From Paracidovorax wautersii (GTDB lineage Bacteria; Pseudomonadota; Gammaproteobacteria; Burkholderiales; Burkholderiaceae_C), in assembly GCA_009912175.1 (NCBI GenBank), contig WNDQ01000019.1, forward strand, positions 1-64,000: 64,000 bases of DNA. Reading direction: 5' to 3'. The position numbers were made by a program, and so were the translations under genes. Each line of letters begins with the position of its first letter. The first letter of the stretch is position 1. Shown one piece after another: positions 1 to 7,340 of the stretch. The notes under the pieces are model-generated. The model was not told the origin of the DNA and searched no databases. It saw only the letters and a program-made list of their open reading frames with translations.

Positions 1-292
1 GCGCGAGCACCGCGCCCTGTTGGAGCAATACGCTTTGATCGCCAGCATGAGTGCCAGAGGCAACTGCTACGACAACGCAGCAATGGAGAGTTGGAACCAC
101 AGTCTGAAGGTCGAGGCCATCCATGGTGAACACCTCGCCACACGGGAGCAGGCCAAGGCTCATGTGTTTGACTACATTGAGGTTGACTACAATCGGATCC
201 GGCTGCACTCGACCCTGGGCTACCTCAGCCCAGAGCAGTACGAGCTGGCCAATGTCGCTTAGATAGGTGTCCGTAAATCAGGGGCAAGATCA
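1..292 (+). mobile_element. Right end of an IS3-family insertion sequence (truncated by window edge)
   Basis: The window opens inside an IS3-type transposase that stops at 262. Thirty bases later the sequence TGTCCGTAAATCAGGGGCA begins at 268 and runs to ...AGATCA at 292. Its form (TGTCC...CA) and position just after the orfB stop match a terminal inverted repeat of this family. The left end lies outside the window, so neither the partner repeat nor a target duplication can be checked. Confidence 0.75.
2..262 (+). CDS. IS3-family transposase OrfB, C-terminal fragment
   Basis: This is the C-terminal part of a DDE transposase that cuts and joins DNA during transposition of the element. The reading frame is open to the left edge, so the true start is upstream. 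The visible part contains the conserved GNCYDNAAMESW stretch, whose Glu is the last acid of the DDE triad in IS3 OrfB proteins, and the HSTLGYLSPEQYE tail typical of the family. Only about 86 codons are seen; full OrfB proteins have about 280. Whether the complete element is active cannot be judged here. Confidence 0.85.
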   Translation, partial: REHRALLEQYALIASMSARGNCYDNAAMESWNHSLKVEAIHGEHLATREQAKAHVFDYIEVDYNRIRLHSTLGYLSPEQYELANVA

Positions 293-517
293 GTTCGCGT
301 GAGCGAAGCTCGCCGATGTGGCAACTAGGGTGAAGCCCGACTGGCCGTGGCAGCGAGAAACCGGATTTGGCGGATTGAGGATTGGCTAACTCAGGGGTTG
401 TATCGGCAGCAGCATACGCACCGCCCCCTCAACTATTCCAACCGCCCGGTGCGGACCAGCATGCCGGGTGGTGTGGGAGGGGATCGGCCAGCTACTGGCC
501 GCCCTCTATTCCGATTC
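293..517. other. Non-coding remnant with two hairpins between IS3 end and tRNA-Ser
   Basis: No credible gene lies here. Two inverted repeats follow each other: CCCGG(445-449)/CCGGG(464-468) and the perfect GGCCAG(486-491)/CTGGCC(495-500). The stretch around 445-480 (CCGGTGCGG, then GCCGGGTGGTGTGGGAGG) resembles sequence I associate with bacterial group II introns or related retroelements, so it may be an intron remnant cut by the IS3 insertion. A canonical domain V with a GNRA loop is not visible. The assignment is weak. Confidence 0.25.
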
Positions 518-607
518 TGGCGGAAGCGGTGAGATTCGAACTCACGGTGGGGTTGCCCCCACGCGGGTTTTCAAGACCCGAGCATTAAACCACTCTGCCA
601 CGCTTCC
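518..607 (-). tRNA. tRNA-Ser (anticodon UGA)
   Basis: On the minus strand an acceptor stem GGAAGCG (601-607) pairs with CGCTTCC (522-528). It is followed by discriminator G and an encoded CCA (518-520). The anticodon loop reads CTTGAAA, giving UGA, which decodes UCA/UCN serine codons. The long variable arm (GTGGGG...CCCCAC) is diagnostic of a class II tRNA such as tRNA-Ser, and the T arm GTGAG/CTCAC with loop TTCGAAT is normal. The gene appears complete and functional. Confidence 0.96.
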
Positions 608-633
608 AAATTTTCATGCCGAAATCGGCTGGG

Positions 634-670
634 TTGCGGAGACGATTTCCGCAAGTTGCGGAGATTGTCG
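634..670. repeat. Inverted plus direct repeat between intact and broken tRNA-Ser
   Basis: TTGCGGA (634-640) and TCCGCAA (648-654) are perfect 7-bp arms around GACGATT. GTTGCGGAGA occurs at 633-642 and again at 655-664. The pattern lies in the 103-bp spacer between the two tRNA-Ser copies. It could be a hairpin left from processing or termination, or recombinase arm-type sites. Function unknown. Confidence 0.4.
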
Positions 671-710
671 CCTGACATCCAATAGAATCAACGCCTTACG
701 GAGGCTTGCA

Positions 711-754
711 GCGGCTTTCAAGACCGGTGCATTCAACCGCTCTGCCACGCTTCC
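711..754 (-). pseudogene. tRNA-Ser fragment, 5' half only
   Basis: Reading the minus strand from 754, the sequence GGAAGCGTGGCAGAGCGGTT matches the 5' end of tRNA-Ser and nearly matches the intact copy at 518-607. It continues through the D arm and a CTTGAAA anticodon loop (716-722, anticodon UGA). After about 44 bases the similarity stops: there is no serine-type variable arm, T arm or 3' acceptor strand. It is a broken tandem copy lying 24 bases from the 3' end of hemW, and suggests a past recombination or integration event in the tRNA. Confidence 0.8.
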
Positions 755-777
755 TGGATGGGTTGGAGCGCCGGATT

Positions 778-2085
778 CTACCCGGACTGGCCGGGTGCTG
801 GCGGCTCGTCGGGCAGGAACAGGGACTGCAGGTCGCTCAGGAAATCCAGGCCGCGCTCGGTCGGGTGGGCGTGGCTCCAGTCGCGCACGAGCAGGCCCTT
901 GCGTTCGGCCTCGTCGAGCGCGCGGGCGATGCTGGTGATGGGCAGGCCGGTGCGGTCGGTGTAGGCCTGCAGGTCGAAGCCGTCGACCAGGCGCAGGGCG
1001 TTGAGCATGAATTCGAACGGCAGGTCCTGCCGGCTGACTTCGTGTTCCTGCGCGATGGGGCGGCCGGCCGTGGCCTGCTGCAGGTAACGCTGCGGGTCAC
1101 GCCAGCGCACCTGGCGCACGACGCGGTGCGCAAAGCTGAGTTTGCTGTGCGCGCCCGCGCCCACGCCCAGGTAGTCGCCGAACTGCCAGTAGTTGAGGTT
1201 GTGCCGGCAGCGGTGGCCTGCGCGCGCGTAGGCCGAGACTTCGTAGCGCGCCAGGCCCTGTTGCGCGGTGCGCTCGGTGATGCGGTCGAGCATGGCGTAG
1301 GCGGTGTCGTCCTCGGGCACGCGCGGCGGGAACTTGGCGAAGTAGGTGTTGGGCTCGATCGTGAGGTGGTAGATCGACAGGTGCGGCGGCGCCAGTGCCA
1401 GCGCGGTGTCCAGGTCGCGATCCAGGCTGGCCAGGTCCTGGCCGGGCAGCGCGTACATCAGGTCGAGGTTGAAGGTGTCGAAAGCGCTGGCCGCTTCCTC
1501 GACGGCGGCGACGGCCTGGGCGCGGTCGTGCACGCGGCCCAGGGCGCGCAGGTGCTCGTCGTTGAAGCTCTGCACGCCAATGGACAGGCGCGTGACGCCC
1601 GCGGCGCGGAAGGCCTTGAAGCGGTGTTTTTCGAACGTGCCGGGGTTGGCTTCGAGCGTGACCTCGCACTGCGGCTCCAGCGGCAGGCGCGCGCGGATGC
1701 CGCTGAGCAGCTCGTCGATGGCCTGCGGCGAGAACAGGCTGGGCGTGCCCCCGCCGATGAACACGCTGTGCACGGGGCGGCCCCAGACGATGGGCAGCGC
1801 GGCCTCGATGTCGGCCATCAGCGCAGCAATGTACTGGCGCTCCAACGCCGCGTCGAGCAGGCCGCCCTGCGCGGCGGCGGCACCCGCGCCGCGCACCTCG
1901 TGCGAGTTGAAGTCGCAATAGGGGCACTTGCGGATGCACCACGGCAGGTGCACGTACAGCGACAGCGGCGGCAGGCTGGGCAGGCGCAGCGTGCCCGCGC
2001 GCATGTAGTGGCGCGGGTCGGCCGGCGCGCCGGTGGTCTCGCCTGGCTCGGGCTCGCCCTGGCTGGCGTCGTGGATCGGGATCAC
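778..2085 (-). CDS. hemW: Radical SAM heme chaperone HemW
   Basis: HemW is a cytoplasmic radical SAM family protein that binds heme and helps insert it into respiratory enzymes; it was long misannotated as an oxygen-independent coproporphyrinogen oxidase. The cluster motif WCIRKCPYC places Cys at about residues 50, 54 and 57, followed by DFNSH as in HemW. The glycine-rich GGGTPSLF motif follows, and a HemW C-terminal domain ends the protein. The GTG start at 2085 overlaps the rdgB stop (GTGA) and gives 435 aa. An ATG at 2004 would give 408 aa, closer to the usual 380-410. It is the last gene of the rph-rdgB-hemW unit. Confidence 0.92.
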   Translation of the reverse strand: MIPIHDASQGEPEPGETTGAPADPRHYMRAGTLRLPSLPPLSLYVHLPWCIRKCPYCDFNSHEVRGAGAAAAQGGLLDAALERQYIAALMADIEAALPIVWGRPVHSVFIGGGTPSLFSPQAIDELLSGIRARLPLEPQCEVTLEANPGTFEKHRFKAFRAAGVTRLSIGVQSFNDEHLRALGRVHDRAQAVAAVEEAASAFDTFNLDLMYALPGQDLASLDRDLDTALALAPPHLSIYHLTIEPNTYFAKFPPRVPEDDTAYAMLDRITERTAQQGLARYEVSAYARAGHRCRHNLNYWQFGDYLGVGAGAHSKLSFAHRVVRQVRWRDPQRYLQQATAGRPIAQEHEVSRQDLPFEFMLNALRLVDGFDLQAYTDRTGLPITSIARALDEAERKGLLVRDWSHAHPTERGLDFLSDLQSLFLPDEPPAPGQSG

Positions 2086-2720
2086 ACGGACTCCGGTTTC
2101 GTGGTGCTGGCAGTGCCCTGCGGCAGCCAGTTCTCGCGGATGAGTTCGAGCATCTGGCGCGACGAGCGGCCCCGGTGACTGTGGGCGTTCTTCACGTCGG
2201 TGGGCAGTTGCGCGAACGTCTTGCCGAATTCGGGGATGTACATCACGGGGTCGAACCCAAAGCCGCCATCGCCCAGCGGCTGCTCGGCGATCAGGCCATG
2301 CACGCGGCCCACGGCGATCAGGGGTTCGGGGTCGTCCACGCTGCGCACGGCCACCAGCGTGCTGACCATGGTGGCGCGGCGGTTGGCCTGGCCCTGCAGC
2401 TGTTCCAGCACGGCGCGCACGTTGTTGGCATCGCTTTTTTCGTAGCCGAAGCGTGTGCAGTAATAGGCCGTGTCCACGCCGGGCTGGCCGCCGAAGGCCT
2501 CGATGCACAGGCCGGCGTCGTCGGCGATCGCCGGCAGGCCGGTGTGCTGGGCGGCGTTGCGCGCCTTGGTCAGCGCGTTCTCGACAAAGGTGCGGAAGGG
2601 CTCGGGCGCCTCGGGCACGCCCAGCTCGGCCTGGCGCACCAGCGTCACGCCCAGCGGGGCGAACAGCGCCTGCAACTCGGCCAGCTTGCCCTGGTTGTTC
2701 GATGCCAGCACGATCTTCAT
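2082..2720 (-). CDS. rdgB: RdgB/HAM1 family non-canonical purine NTP pyrophosphatase
   Basis: This enzyme hydrolyses dITP, ITP and XTP to the monophosphates, keeping deaminated purines out of DNA and RNA. The N-terminal SNNQGKL motif (residues 7-13) binds the triphosphate. ADDAGL (about 66-71) supplies catalytic acids, and the C-terminal HSHRGRS stretch contacts the base and phosphates. At 212 aa it is slightly longer than the usual 197-205. It lies between rph and hemW on the same strand and overlaps hemW by 4 bases, so they are probably cotranscribed. Confidence 0.94.
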   Translation of the reverse strand: MKIVLASNNQGKLAELQALFAPLGVTLVRQAELGVPEAPEPFRTFVENALTKARNAAQHTGLPAIADDAGLCIEAFGGQPGVDTAYYCTRFGYEKSDANNVRAVLEQLQGQANRRATMVSTLVAVRSVDDPEPLIAVGRVHGLIAEQPLGDGGFGFDPVMYIPEFGKTFAQLPTDVKNAHSHRGRSSRQMLELIRENWLPQGTASTTKPESV

Positions 2721-2764
2721 GGGGGATTCCTGTCGCTTCTTATCTGAGAGAAAACCGCGGGCGT

Positions 2765-3496
2765 TCAGCCCTGTGCCAGCGCCTGCTTCTGCTGGACCAC
2801 CAGGTCGGCAATGCCTTGCTCGGCCAGCGCCAGCAGCTGGTTCATCTCGTCACGCGTGAAGGCCACGCCCTCGGCCGTGCCCTGCACTTCCACGAAGTGG
2901 CCGGCGCCGGTCATGACGACGTTCATGTCGGTGTCGCAGTCCACGTCCTCGACGTATTCCAGGTCCAGCAGCGGCGTGCCCTGCACGATGCCGACCGAGA
3001 TGGCGGCCACGTGCTCGCGGATGGGCGAGGCGGTGATCTTGCCGTCGGCCAGCAGTTTGTTGACGGCGTCCTGGGCCGCCACGAAGGCGCCGGTGATGGC
3101 TGCCGTGCGGGTGCCGCCGTCGGCCTGGATCACGTCGCAGTCGAGGTGGATGGTGCGCTCGCCCAGCAGTTTCAGGTCGAACACGGCGCGCAGCGAGCGG
3201 CCGATCAAACGCTGGATCTCCTGCGTGCGACCGCTTTGTTTGCCGCGTGCGGCTTCGCGGTCGCTGCGGGTGTGGGTCGAGCGCGGCAGCATGCCGTACT
3301 CGGCCGTCACCCAGCCCTCGCCGCTGCCGCGCTTGTGCGGCGGCACTTTTTCTTCGACCGACGCGGTGCACAGCACCTTGGTGTCGCCAAACTCGATCAG
3401 CACCGACCCTTCGGCGTGGATGGTGTAGCCGCGTGTCAGGCGCACCGGGCGCAACTGGTTGGCGGCGCGCTGGCCGCTGCGAACGAAGGTCGTCAT
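2765..3496 (-). CDS. rph: Ribonuclease PH
   Basis: RNase PH trims tRNA 3' ends by phosphorolysis and works as a hexamer in the cytoplasm. The 243-aa protein has the expected length. It carries the family features [18 protein letters not shown] near the start, [17 protein letters not shown] in the middle, and [19 protein letters not shown] (about 115-133). The ATG at 3496 is chosen because the next in-frame codons match the family N-terminus; a longer upstream frame has no homologous look. It is the first gene of the rph-rdgB-hemW group, divergent from yicC. Confidence 0.95.
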   Translation of the reverse strand: MTTFVRSGQRAANQLRPVRLTRGYTIHAEGSVLIEFGDTKVLCTASVEEKVPPHKRGSGEGWVTAEYGMLPRSTHTRSDREAARGKQSGRTQEIQRLIGRSLRAVFDLKLLGERTIHLDCDVIQADGGTRTAAITGAFVAAQDAVNKLLADGKITASPIREHVAAISVGIVQGTPLLDLEYVEDVDCDTDMNVVMTGAGHFVEVQGTAEGVAFTRDEMNQLLALAEQGIADLVVQQKQALAQG

Positions 3497-3828
3497 GGGA
3501 AAAATCCTGGTGAAGTGTTCACGCCGGCAAACCGGCCCGCCCCGGAAGGTGGCAGGCGCCAGGCTGGGGCGGATGGGTCGGGTGGCAGGCCGTGGCGCTG
3601 GGCGCCCAGCCGACCGGTTGATCAAAACCCGCATTATCTCAAGCCCGGCGCGGCCGGTGCTGGCCAGGGACATCGTCACGGAAACGGCCCCGGCGCTTTG
3701 CCATAATCGCCGAACGACCGGCACCGCACGCCGCCGGCCGCGCCCCATGCCCCGGGCAGCGCCGCCCGCCTCTTGATCGCGGCGGCGCCTGCCCGAACCC
3801 TGTCACCCATTCACCGTACCCAGTCCGC
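3497..3828. promoter_or_regulatory. Divergent rph / yicC intergenic region
   Basis: No gene is seen in these 332 bases. Candidate -10 elements are CATAAT at 3702-3707 on the plus strand (preceded by TTGC) for yicC, and GATAAT at 3638-3633 on the minus strand for rph. Neither has a convincing -35 box at the right spacing. The region is GC-rich and contains no further structure that I can name. Confidence 0.4.
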
Positions 3829-4746
3829 ATGCCCGTCTACAGCATGACCGGTTACGCCAGCGCCCAGACCGGCGCGGCCAGCACCGCCACCGAATCCGCC
3901 CCGGCCCCGCGCCTGGGCATCGAAATCCGCGCGGTCAACAGCCGCTTTCTCGACCTGGCGTTTCGCCTGCCCGACGAGCTGCGCGCGGCCGAACCCGGCC
4001 TGCGCGACCTGCTCACGGCCAAGCTCAAGCGCGGCAAGGTCGAGGTGCGCGCCACCGTGATCGGCCAGGACGAAGGCGACGTGGCCGCGCCCACGCCCGC
4101 CCTGCTGCAGCTCCTGAATACCGTGCAGGACAGCGTGCGCAGCTGGCTGCCCGAGGCCCGGCCGCTGAGCGTGGCCGACGTGCTCAAGCTCGCCGCCGGC
4201 ACGTCCCGTGTCGCCAGCGAAGACCTGTCGGCCCCCTTCGTCAAGCTCGCCCAGAGCGCACTCAAGGAACTGCTGGCCTCGCGCGAACGTGAAGGCGCGC
4301 GCCTGGTCAAGTCCCTGATCGAGCGCATCGACCAGTTGCAGGCGCTGGGCGAGCAGGCCCGCCCGCTCGTGCCCCAGCTGGTCGAGCAGCAGCGTCAGCG
4401 TTTTCTGGAGCGCTGGCAGGACGCACTGAAAACCGGCCAGGCCGCGGGCGCCGCCGCCAACACCGAAGCCGCGCAGGACCGCGCCCTGAGCGAAGCCACC
4501 GCCTTTGCCATCCGCATCGACGTGGCCGAGGAACTCACCCGCCTGGTCGCCCACCTCGAAGAGCTGCGCGAGCTGCTCAAGAAAGGCGGCGACATCGGCA
4601 AGCGCCTGGACTTCGTCATCCAGGAACTGCACCGCGAAGCCAACACCCTGGGCTCCAAGTCCGCCACGCTGGAACTCAGCAAGATCTCGGTCGACATGAA
4701 GGTGCTGATCGAGCAGATGCGCGAGCAGGTGCAGAACATCGAGTAA
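3829..4746 (+). CDS. yicC: YicC/YloC family endoribonuclease
   Basis: YicC-family proteins are widespread RNases reported to act on small RNAs; the cellular role is still poorly defined. The protein begins with SMTGY (residues 5-9), carries EIRAVNSRFLD (about 31-41), and ends with the conserved C-terminal YicC domain including GKRLDFVIQELHREANTLGSK. The length of 305 aa is normal. In many relatives the next gene is gmk; here a toxin-antitoxin pair follows instead, so the usual synteny is broken just after this gene. Confidence 0.92.
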   Translation: MPVYSMTGYASAQTGAASTATESAPAPRLGIEIRAVNSRFLDLAFRLPDELRAAEPGLRDLLTAKLKRGKVEVRATVIGQDEGDVAAPTPALLQLLNTVQDSVRSWLPEARPLSVADVLKLAAGTSRVASEDLSAPFVKLAQSALKELLASREREGARLVKSLIERIDQLQALGEQARPLVPQLVEQQRQRFLERWQDALKTGQAAGAAANTEAAQDRALSEATAFAIRIDVAEELTRLVAHLEELRELLKKGGDIGKRLDFVIQELHREANTLGSKSATLELSKISVDMKVLIEQMREQVQNIE

Positions 4747-4813
4747 ACGCATCACGAGCGGCTGAGCCAGCCCCGCACGGGGCGACTGGCATCGGGTGCT
4801 CGAATCTTGTATT

Positions 4814-4842
4814 CTTACCGAATCATCATCGATATCGGTAAG
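4814..4842. promoter_or_regulatory. Probable VapBC operator (inverted repeat)
   Basis: CTTACCGA (4814-4821) and TCGGTAAG (4835-4842) are perfect 8-bp arms separated by 13 bases, ending 8 bases before the antitoxin ATG. A TG-TATTCT extended -10-like element overlaps the left arm (about 4808-4815). VapB-type antitoxins usually repress their own promoter through such repeats, so this is the expected autoregulatory site; the binding is inferred. Confidence 0.65.
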
Positions 4843-4850
4843 GTACAAAG

Positions 4851-5063
4851 ATGACCGCAACCGCCACCCTCTCCAGCAAATTCCAGATCTCCATTCCCAA
4901 AGCCGTGCGCGAAGAGCAGCATTGGCAAGCCGGGCAAGAGTTCGTCTTCATCCCCAAGGGCAAGGGCGTCCTGGTGATGCCGGTGCCCGAGCTGGATGAA
5001 TTGGCGGGCATTGCCAAGGGTGCGCGCAAGGACGGCTACCGCGACCGCAAGGACCGCTACTGA
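4851..5063 (+). CDS. AbrB/VapB-type antitoxin
   Basis: This 70-aa protein is the predicted antitoxin of a type II toxin-antitoxin module. Residues about 5-45 form a swapped-hairpin AbrB/SpoVT DNA-binding domain: TLSSKFQISIPKAVRE, then QAGQEFVFIPKGKGVLVMP. The basic C-terminal tail (GARKDGYRDRKDRY) is the likely part that wraps around and blocks the toxin active site. Its stop codon overlaps the toxin start by one base (TGATG), as expected for translational coupling. A palindromic operator lies just upstream. Confidence 0.88.
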   Translation: MTATATLSSKFQISIPKAVREEQHWQAGQEFVFIPKGKGVLVMPVPELDELAGIAKGARKDGYRDRKDRY

Positions 5064-5458
5064 TGGCGGGCTCGGGTCCGCTGCGGGTGGTCGATACCTC
5101 GGCCTGGATCGAATGGCTCACCGGCAGTGCGCTGGGCCAATCACTTGGCCAGCAGTTCCCTGACAAGCTGCAGTGCCTCGTGCCCACCATCGTGCAGCTC
5201 GAACTCTCGAAGTGGCTGGTGCGCGAGGTGGGCCAGGAGCAGGCGGACCAGGTGATCGCCTACACGCAGAAATGCATCGTCGTCCCGCTGGACACCCCCA
5301 TTGCCTTGCTGGCGGCGGACCTGCACCGCGAGCACAAGCTCGCCACGGCCGATGCCATCGTCTATGCGACGGCGCTGCACCAGAACGCAGAGTTGCTGAC
5401 CTGCGATGCGCACTTCGAGGGGCTGCCGGATGTCGTGTTCTTTTCCAAGGTGACGTGA
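5063..5458 (+). CDS. PIN-domain toxin, VapC type
   Basis: This is the predicted toxin of the module, a PIN-domain ribonuclease that would cleave tRNA or rRNA when free of antitoxin. The four acidic residues expected for Mg binding are present: D11 (VVDTSAWIEW), E47 (VQLELSKW), D97 (ATADAIVYA) and D115 (LLTCDAHF). The length of 131 aa is typical. All catalytic residues are intact, so the toxin looks functional. It overlaps the antitoxin by one base. The module sits at the yicC synteny break, which fits acquisition by transfer. Confidence 0.9.
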   Translation: MAGSGPLRVVDTSAWIEWLTGSALGQSLGQQFPDKLQCLVPTIVQLELSKWLVREVGQEQADQVIAYTQKCIVVPLDTPIALLAADLHREHKLATADAIVYATALHQNAELLTCDAHFEGLPDVVFFSKVT

Positions 5459-5612
5459 ACGCCCGGCTCGCAGCAGATCCCGAGTGCATGGGCTGATCGT
5501 GCGATCCTCCGCTTGCGCCGGATATCCATAGACGAAAAGCGCAGCCCCGCCGCCAGGCTGGCCGGCCTATAGTGGCAGGCCCTGCAATCTTGCTCGTCCT
5601 GGCATTCCCACC

Positions 5613-6428
5613 ATGCGCTTGTCCCGTCGTCTGCTGGCGGCCGTCTCGGCCGCTTCGTTTTTTCTGCTGGCATCCGCCACCCACGCGCAGAGCGCAAAAA
5701 CCACGATCCGGCTGGGCATCAGCGGCGGTGTCATGGAAGATGTGGTCGAGGTGGTGCAGAAGGCCGCGGCGCGTGAAGGGCTGGTGGTCGAGCCCGTCGT
5801 CTTCAGCGGGCACATCAATGCCAACGGCCCGCTCAACGACGGCGACATCGACGCCAACGCCTTCCAGCACCGGCCCTACCTCAACGGCCAGATCAAGGCT
5901 TTCGGCTACAAGATCGTGCCGGTGGCCACCACGCTGAGCGCGCCGCTGGGCATCTACTCGACCAAGTACAAATCGCTGGCCGCACTGCCCGACAAGGCGG
6001 TGATCGGCATTCCGGGCGACGACACCAACCGCAACCGCGCGCTGCTGATCCTGCAGCACTACGGTGTCATCAAGCTGCGCCCGGGACTCGACATCGCGCG
6101 GGGCGACAACGCCACGCCGCTGGACATCGTCGACAACCCCCGCCACGTCCGCATCCAGGAGATCGATTCGCTGATCCTGGTGCGTTCGCTGGCCGACGTG
6201 GACGCGGGCGCCATCATCACGGCGCAGGCCTCGCAGGGCGGCCTGCTGCTGGCGCGCGATGCGATCGCGGCCGAGCCGCCCGGTGGCCCGTATGCCAATG
6301 TGATTGCCGTGCAGGAAAAGAACCGCGACCAGCCCTGGGTGCCCAAGCTGATCCGCGCGTTTCAGTCGGACGAGGTGCGGCAGTTGCTGCTGACCAAGTA
6401 CAAGGGCACGCTGCTGCCGGCGTTCTGA
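5613..6428 (+). CDS. MetQ/NlpA-family substrate-binding protein
   Basis: The family captures methionine or related compounds in the periplasm for a MetNI-type ABC importer. A signal peptide covers about residues 1-26 (hydrophobic SAASFFLLASATHAQ). No lipobox cysteine is seen, so it is probably soluble rather than a lipoprotein. NlpA-fold features include DANAFQHRPYL near residue 85, SKYKS-like TKYKSL and PDKAVIGIPGDDTNRNRALL. The 271-aa length is normal. No metN or metI gene is adjacent, so the partner ATPase and permease must lie elsewhere or be missing. It ends 6 bases from the convergent SMP-30 gene. Confidence 0.85.
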   Translation: MRLSRRLLAAVSAASFFLLASATHAQSAKTTIRLGISGGVMEDVVEVVQKAAAREGLVVEPVVFSGHINANGPLNDGDIDANAFQHRPYLNGQIKAFGYKIVPVATTLSAPLGIYSTKYKSLAALPDKAVIGIPGDDTNRNRALLILQHYGVIKLRPGLDIARGDNATPLDIVDNPRHVRIQEIDSLILVRSLADVDAGAIITAQASQGGLLLARDAIAAEPPGGPYANVIAVQEKNRDQPWVPKLIRAFQSDEVRQLLLTKYKGTLLPAF

Positions 6429-6434
6429 ACCGGA

Positions 6435-7340
6435 TCAAGGCCCGATCGCCACCTCCAGGACCACGGCGTCCTGCGCTTCCGTCACGAACAAGCGGCCGTC
6501 GGCCGAGAAAGCCAGGTTGGTCACGACCAGCCCGGCGGGCGACTGGATGCGCGCACGCGGCCGGGCCAGGGCGTCGAGATGCCAGACCGTGCCAACGCCG
6601 GCATGCGCCACCAGCAATCCGCCCTGGCCATCGAGCACGATGCCGTCGGGGCCGCCCGGGCCGCCGTGCAGTTGGGCAAAGACGCCGGCCTTGCCGATCT
6701 GGTCGTCCTCGTGCAGCGGAATGCGCCAGATCTGCTGCGCGCGTGTCACCGCCACGTACAGGATGCGTTCGGCCGCGTCATAGGCGATGCCGTTCGGGCT
6801 GGGAATGCCGTCGAGCACCCGCGTCAACCGCCCTTGCGCGGACCAGCGGAACACGCGGCCCGACGCGTCCTGCAGCCCGGTCTGCCCCTGGTCGGTGAAG
6901 AGGATGTCGCCCTCGGGCGTGAGGCACAGGTCGTTGATGCCCTTGAAGCCCTCTGAGAGATAACGCGCGGCCAGCACATGGACGCGGCCGGCCACGGGGT
7001 CGAGCTCGAGCAGGCCCCGCTTGTAGTCGGCGATGTAGATGCGGCCGTCCGGGCCGATCTTCAGGCCATTGGGCCAGCCGTCGTACTCGGCGACCAGGCT
7101 CCAGTTTCCCTGGCCGTCGATGCGGAAGATGCGCCCGAAAGGCACGTCGGTCACATACAGATTGCCCTGGGCGTCGAAGGCGGGCCCCTCCAGCAGCGAA
7201 TGCAGGGCCCGGCCACGCGCGTTGAAGCGGGTCCATTCGTTGGTGCGGGGCGTACGGAACGCCTCGGGCAGGCGCGCAAAGACGCGGGCCTGCCGCTCGG
7301 GTGGTGCGGGGAAGTAGCTCATGGCGATGCGCTCATTCAT
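6435..7340 (-). CDS. SMP-30/gluconolactonase-like sugar or lactone hydrolase
   Basis: The 301-aa protein is a six-bladed beta-propeller of the SMP-30/Gluconolactonase/LRE family, usually a metal-dependent lactonase. Family features are the repeated blade strands such as EGPAFDAQGNLYVTDVPFGR (about 54-73), the NGLKIGPDGRIYIADY blade, and SPNGIAYDAAERILYVA; the Glu, Asn and Asp ligands in these blades are the expected metal ligands. It has no signal peptide. Its ATG overlaps the stop of the broken Bug gene upstream (ATGA), so the two were one transcript. The natural substrate is not evident. Confidence 0.85.
   Translation of the reverse strand: MNERIAMSYFPAPPERQARVFARLPEAFRTPRTNEWTRFNARGRALHSLLEGPAFDAQGNLYVTDVPFGRIFRIDGQGNWSLVAEYDGWPNGLKIGPDGRIYIADYKRGLLELDPVAGRVHVLAARYLSEGFKGINDLCLTPEGDILFTDQGQTGLQDASGRVFRWSAQGRLTRVLDGIPSPNGIAYDAAERILYVAVTRAQQIWRIPLHEDDQIGKAGVFAQLHGGPGGPDGIVLDGQGGLLVAHAGVGTVWHLDALARPRARIQSPAGLVVTNLAFSADGRLFVTEAQDAVVLEVAIGP

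Noticed and set aside
706-2178. 490-codon open frame on the plus strand across hemW
   Set aside because: It is an antisense shadow of hemW in high-GC DNA, with composition rich in Arg, Ala and Gly and no recognisable domain. hemW has clear cluster motifs on the other strand.
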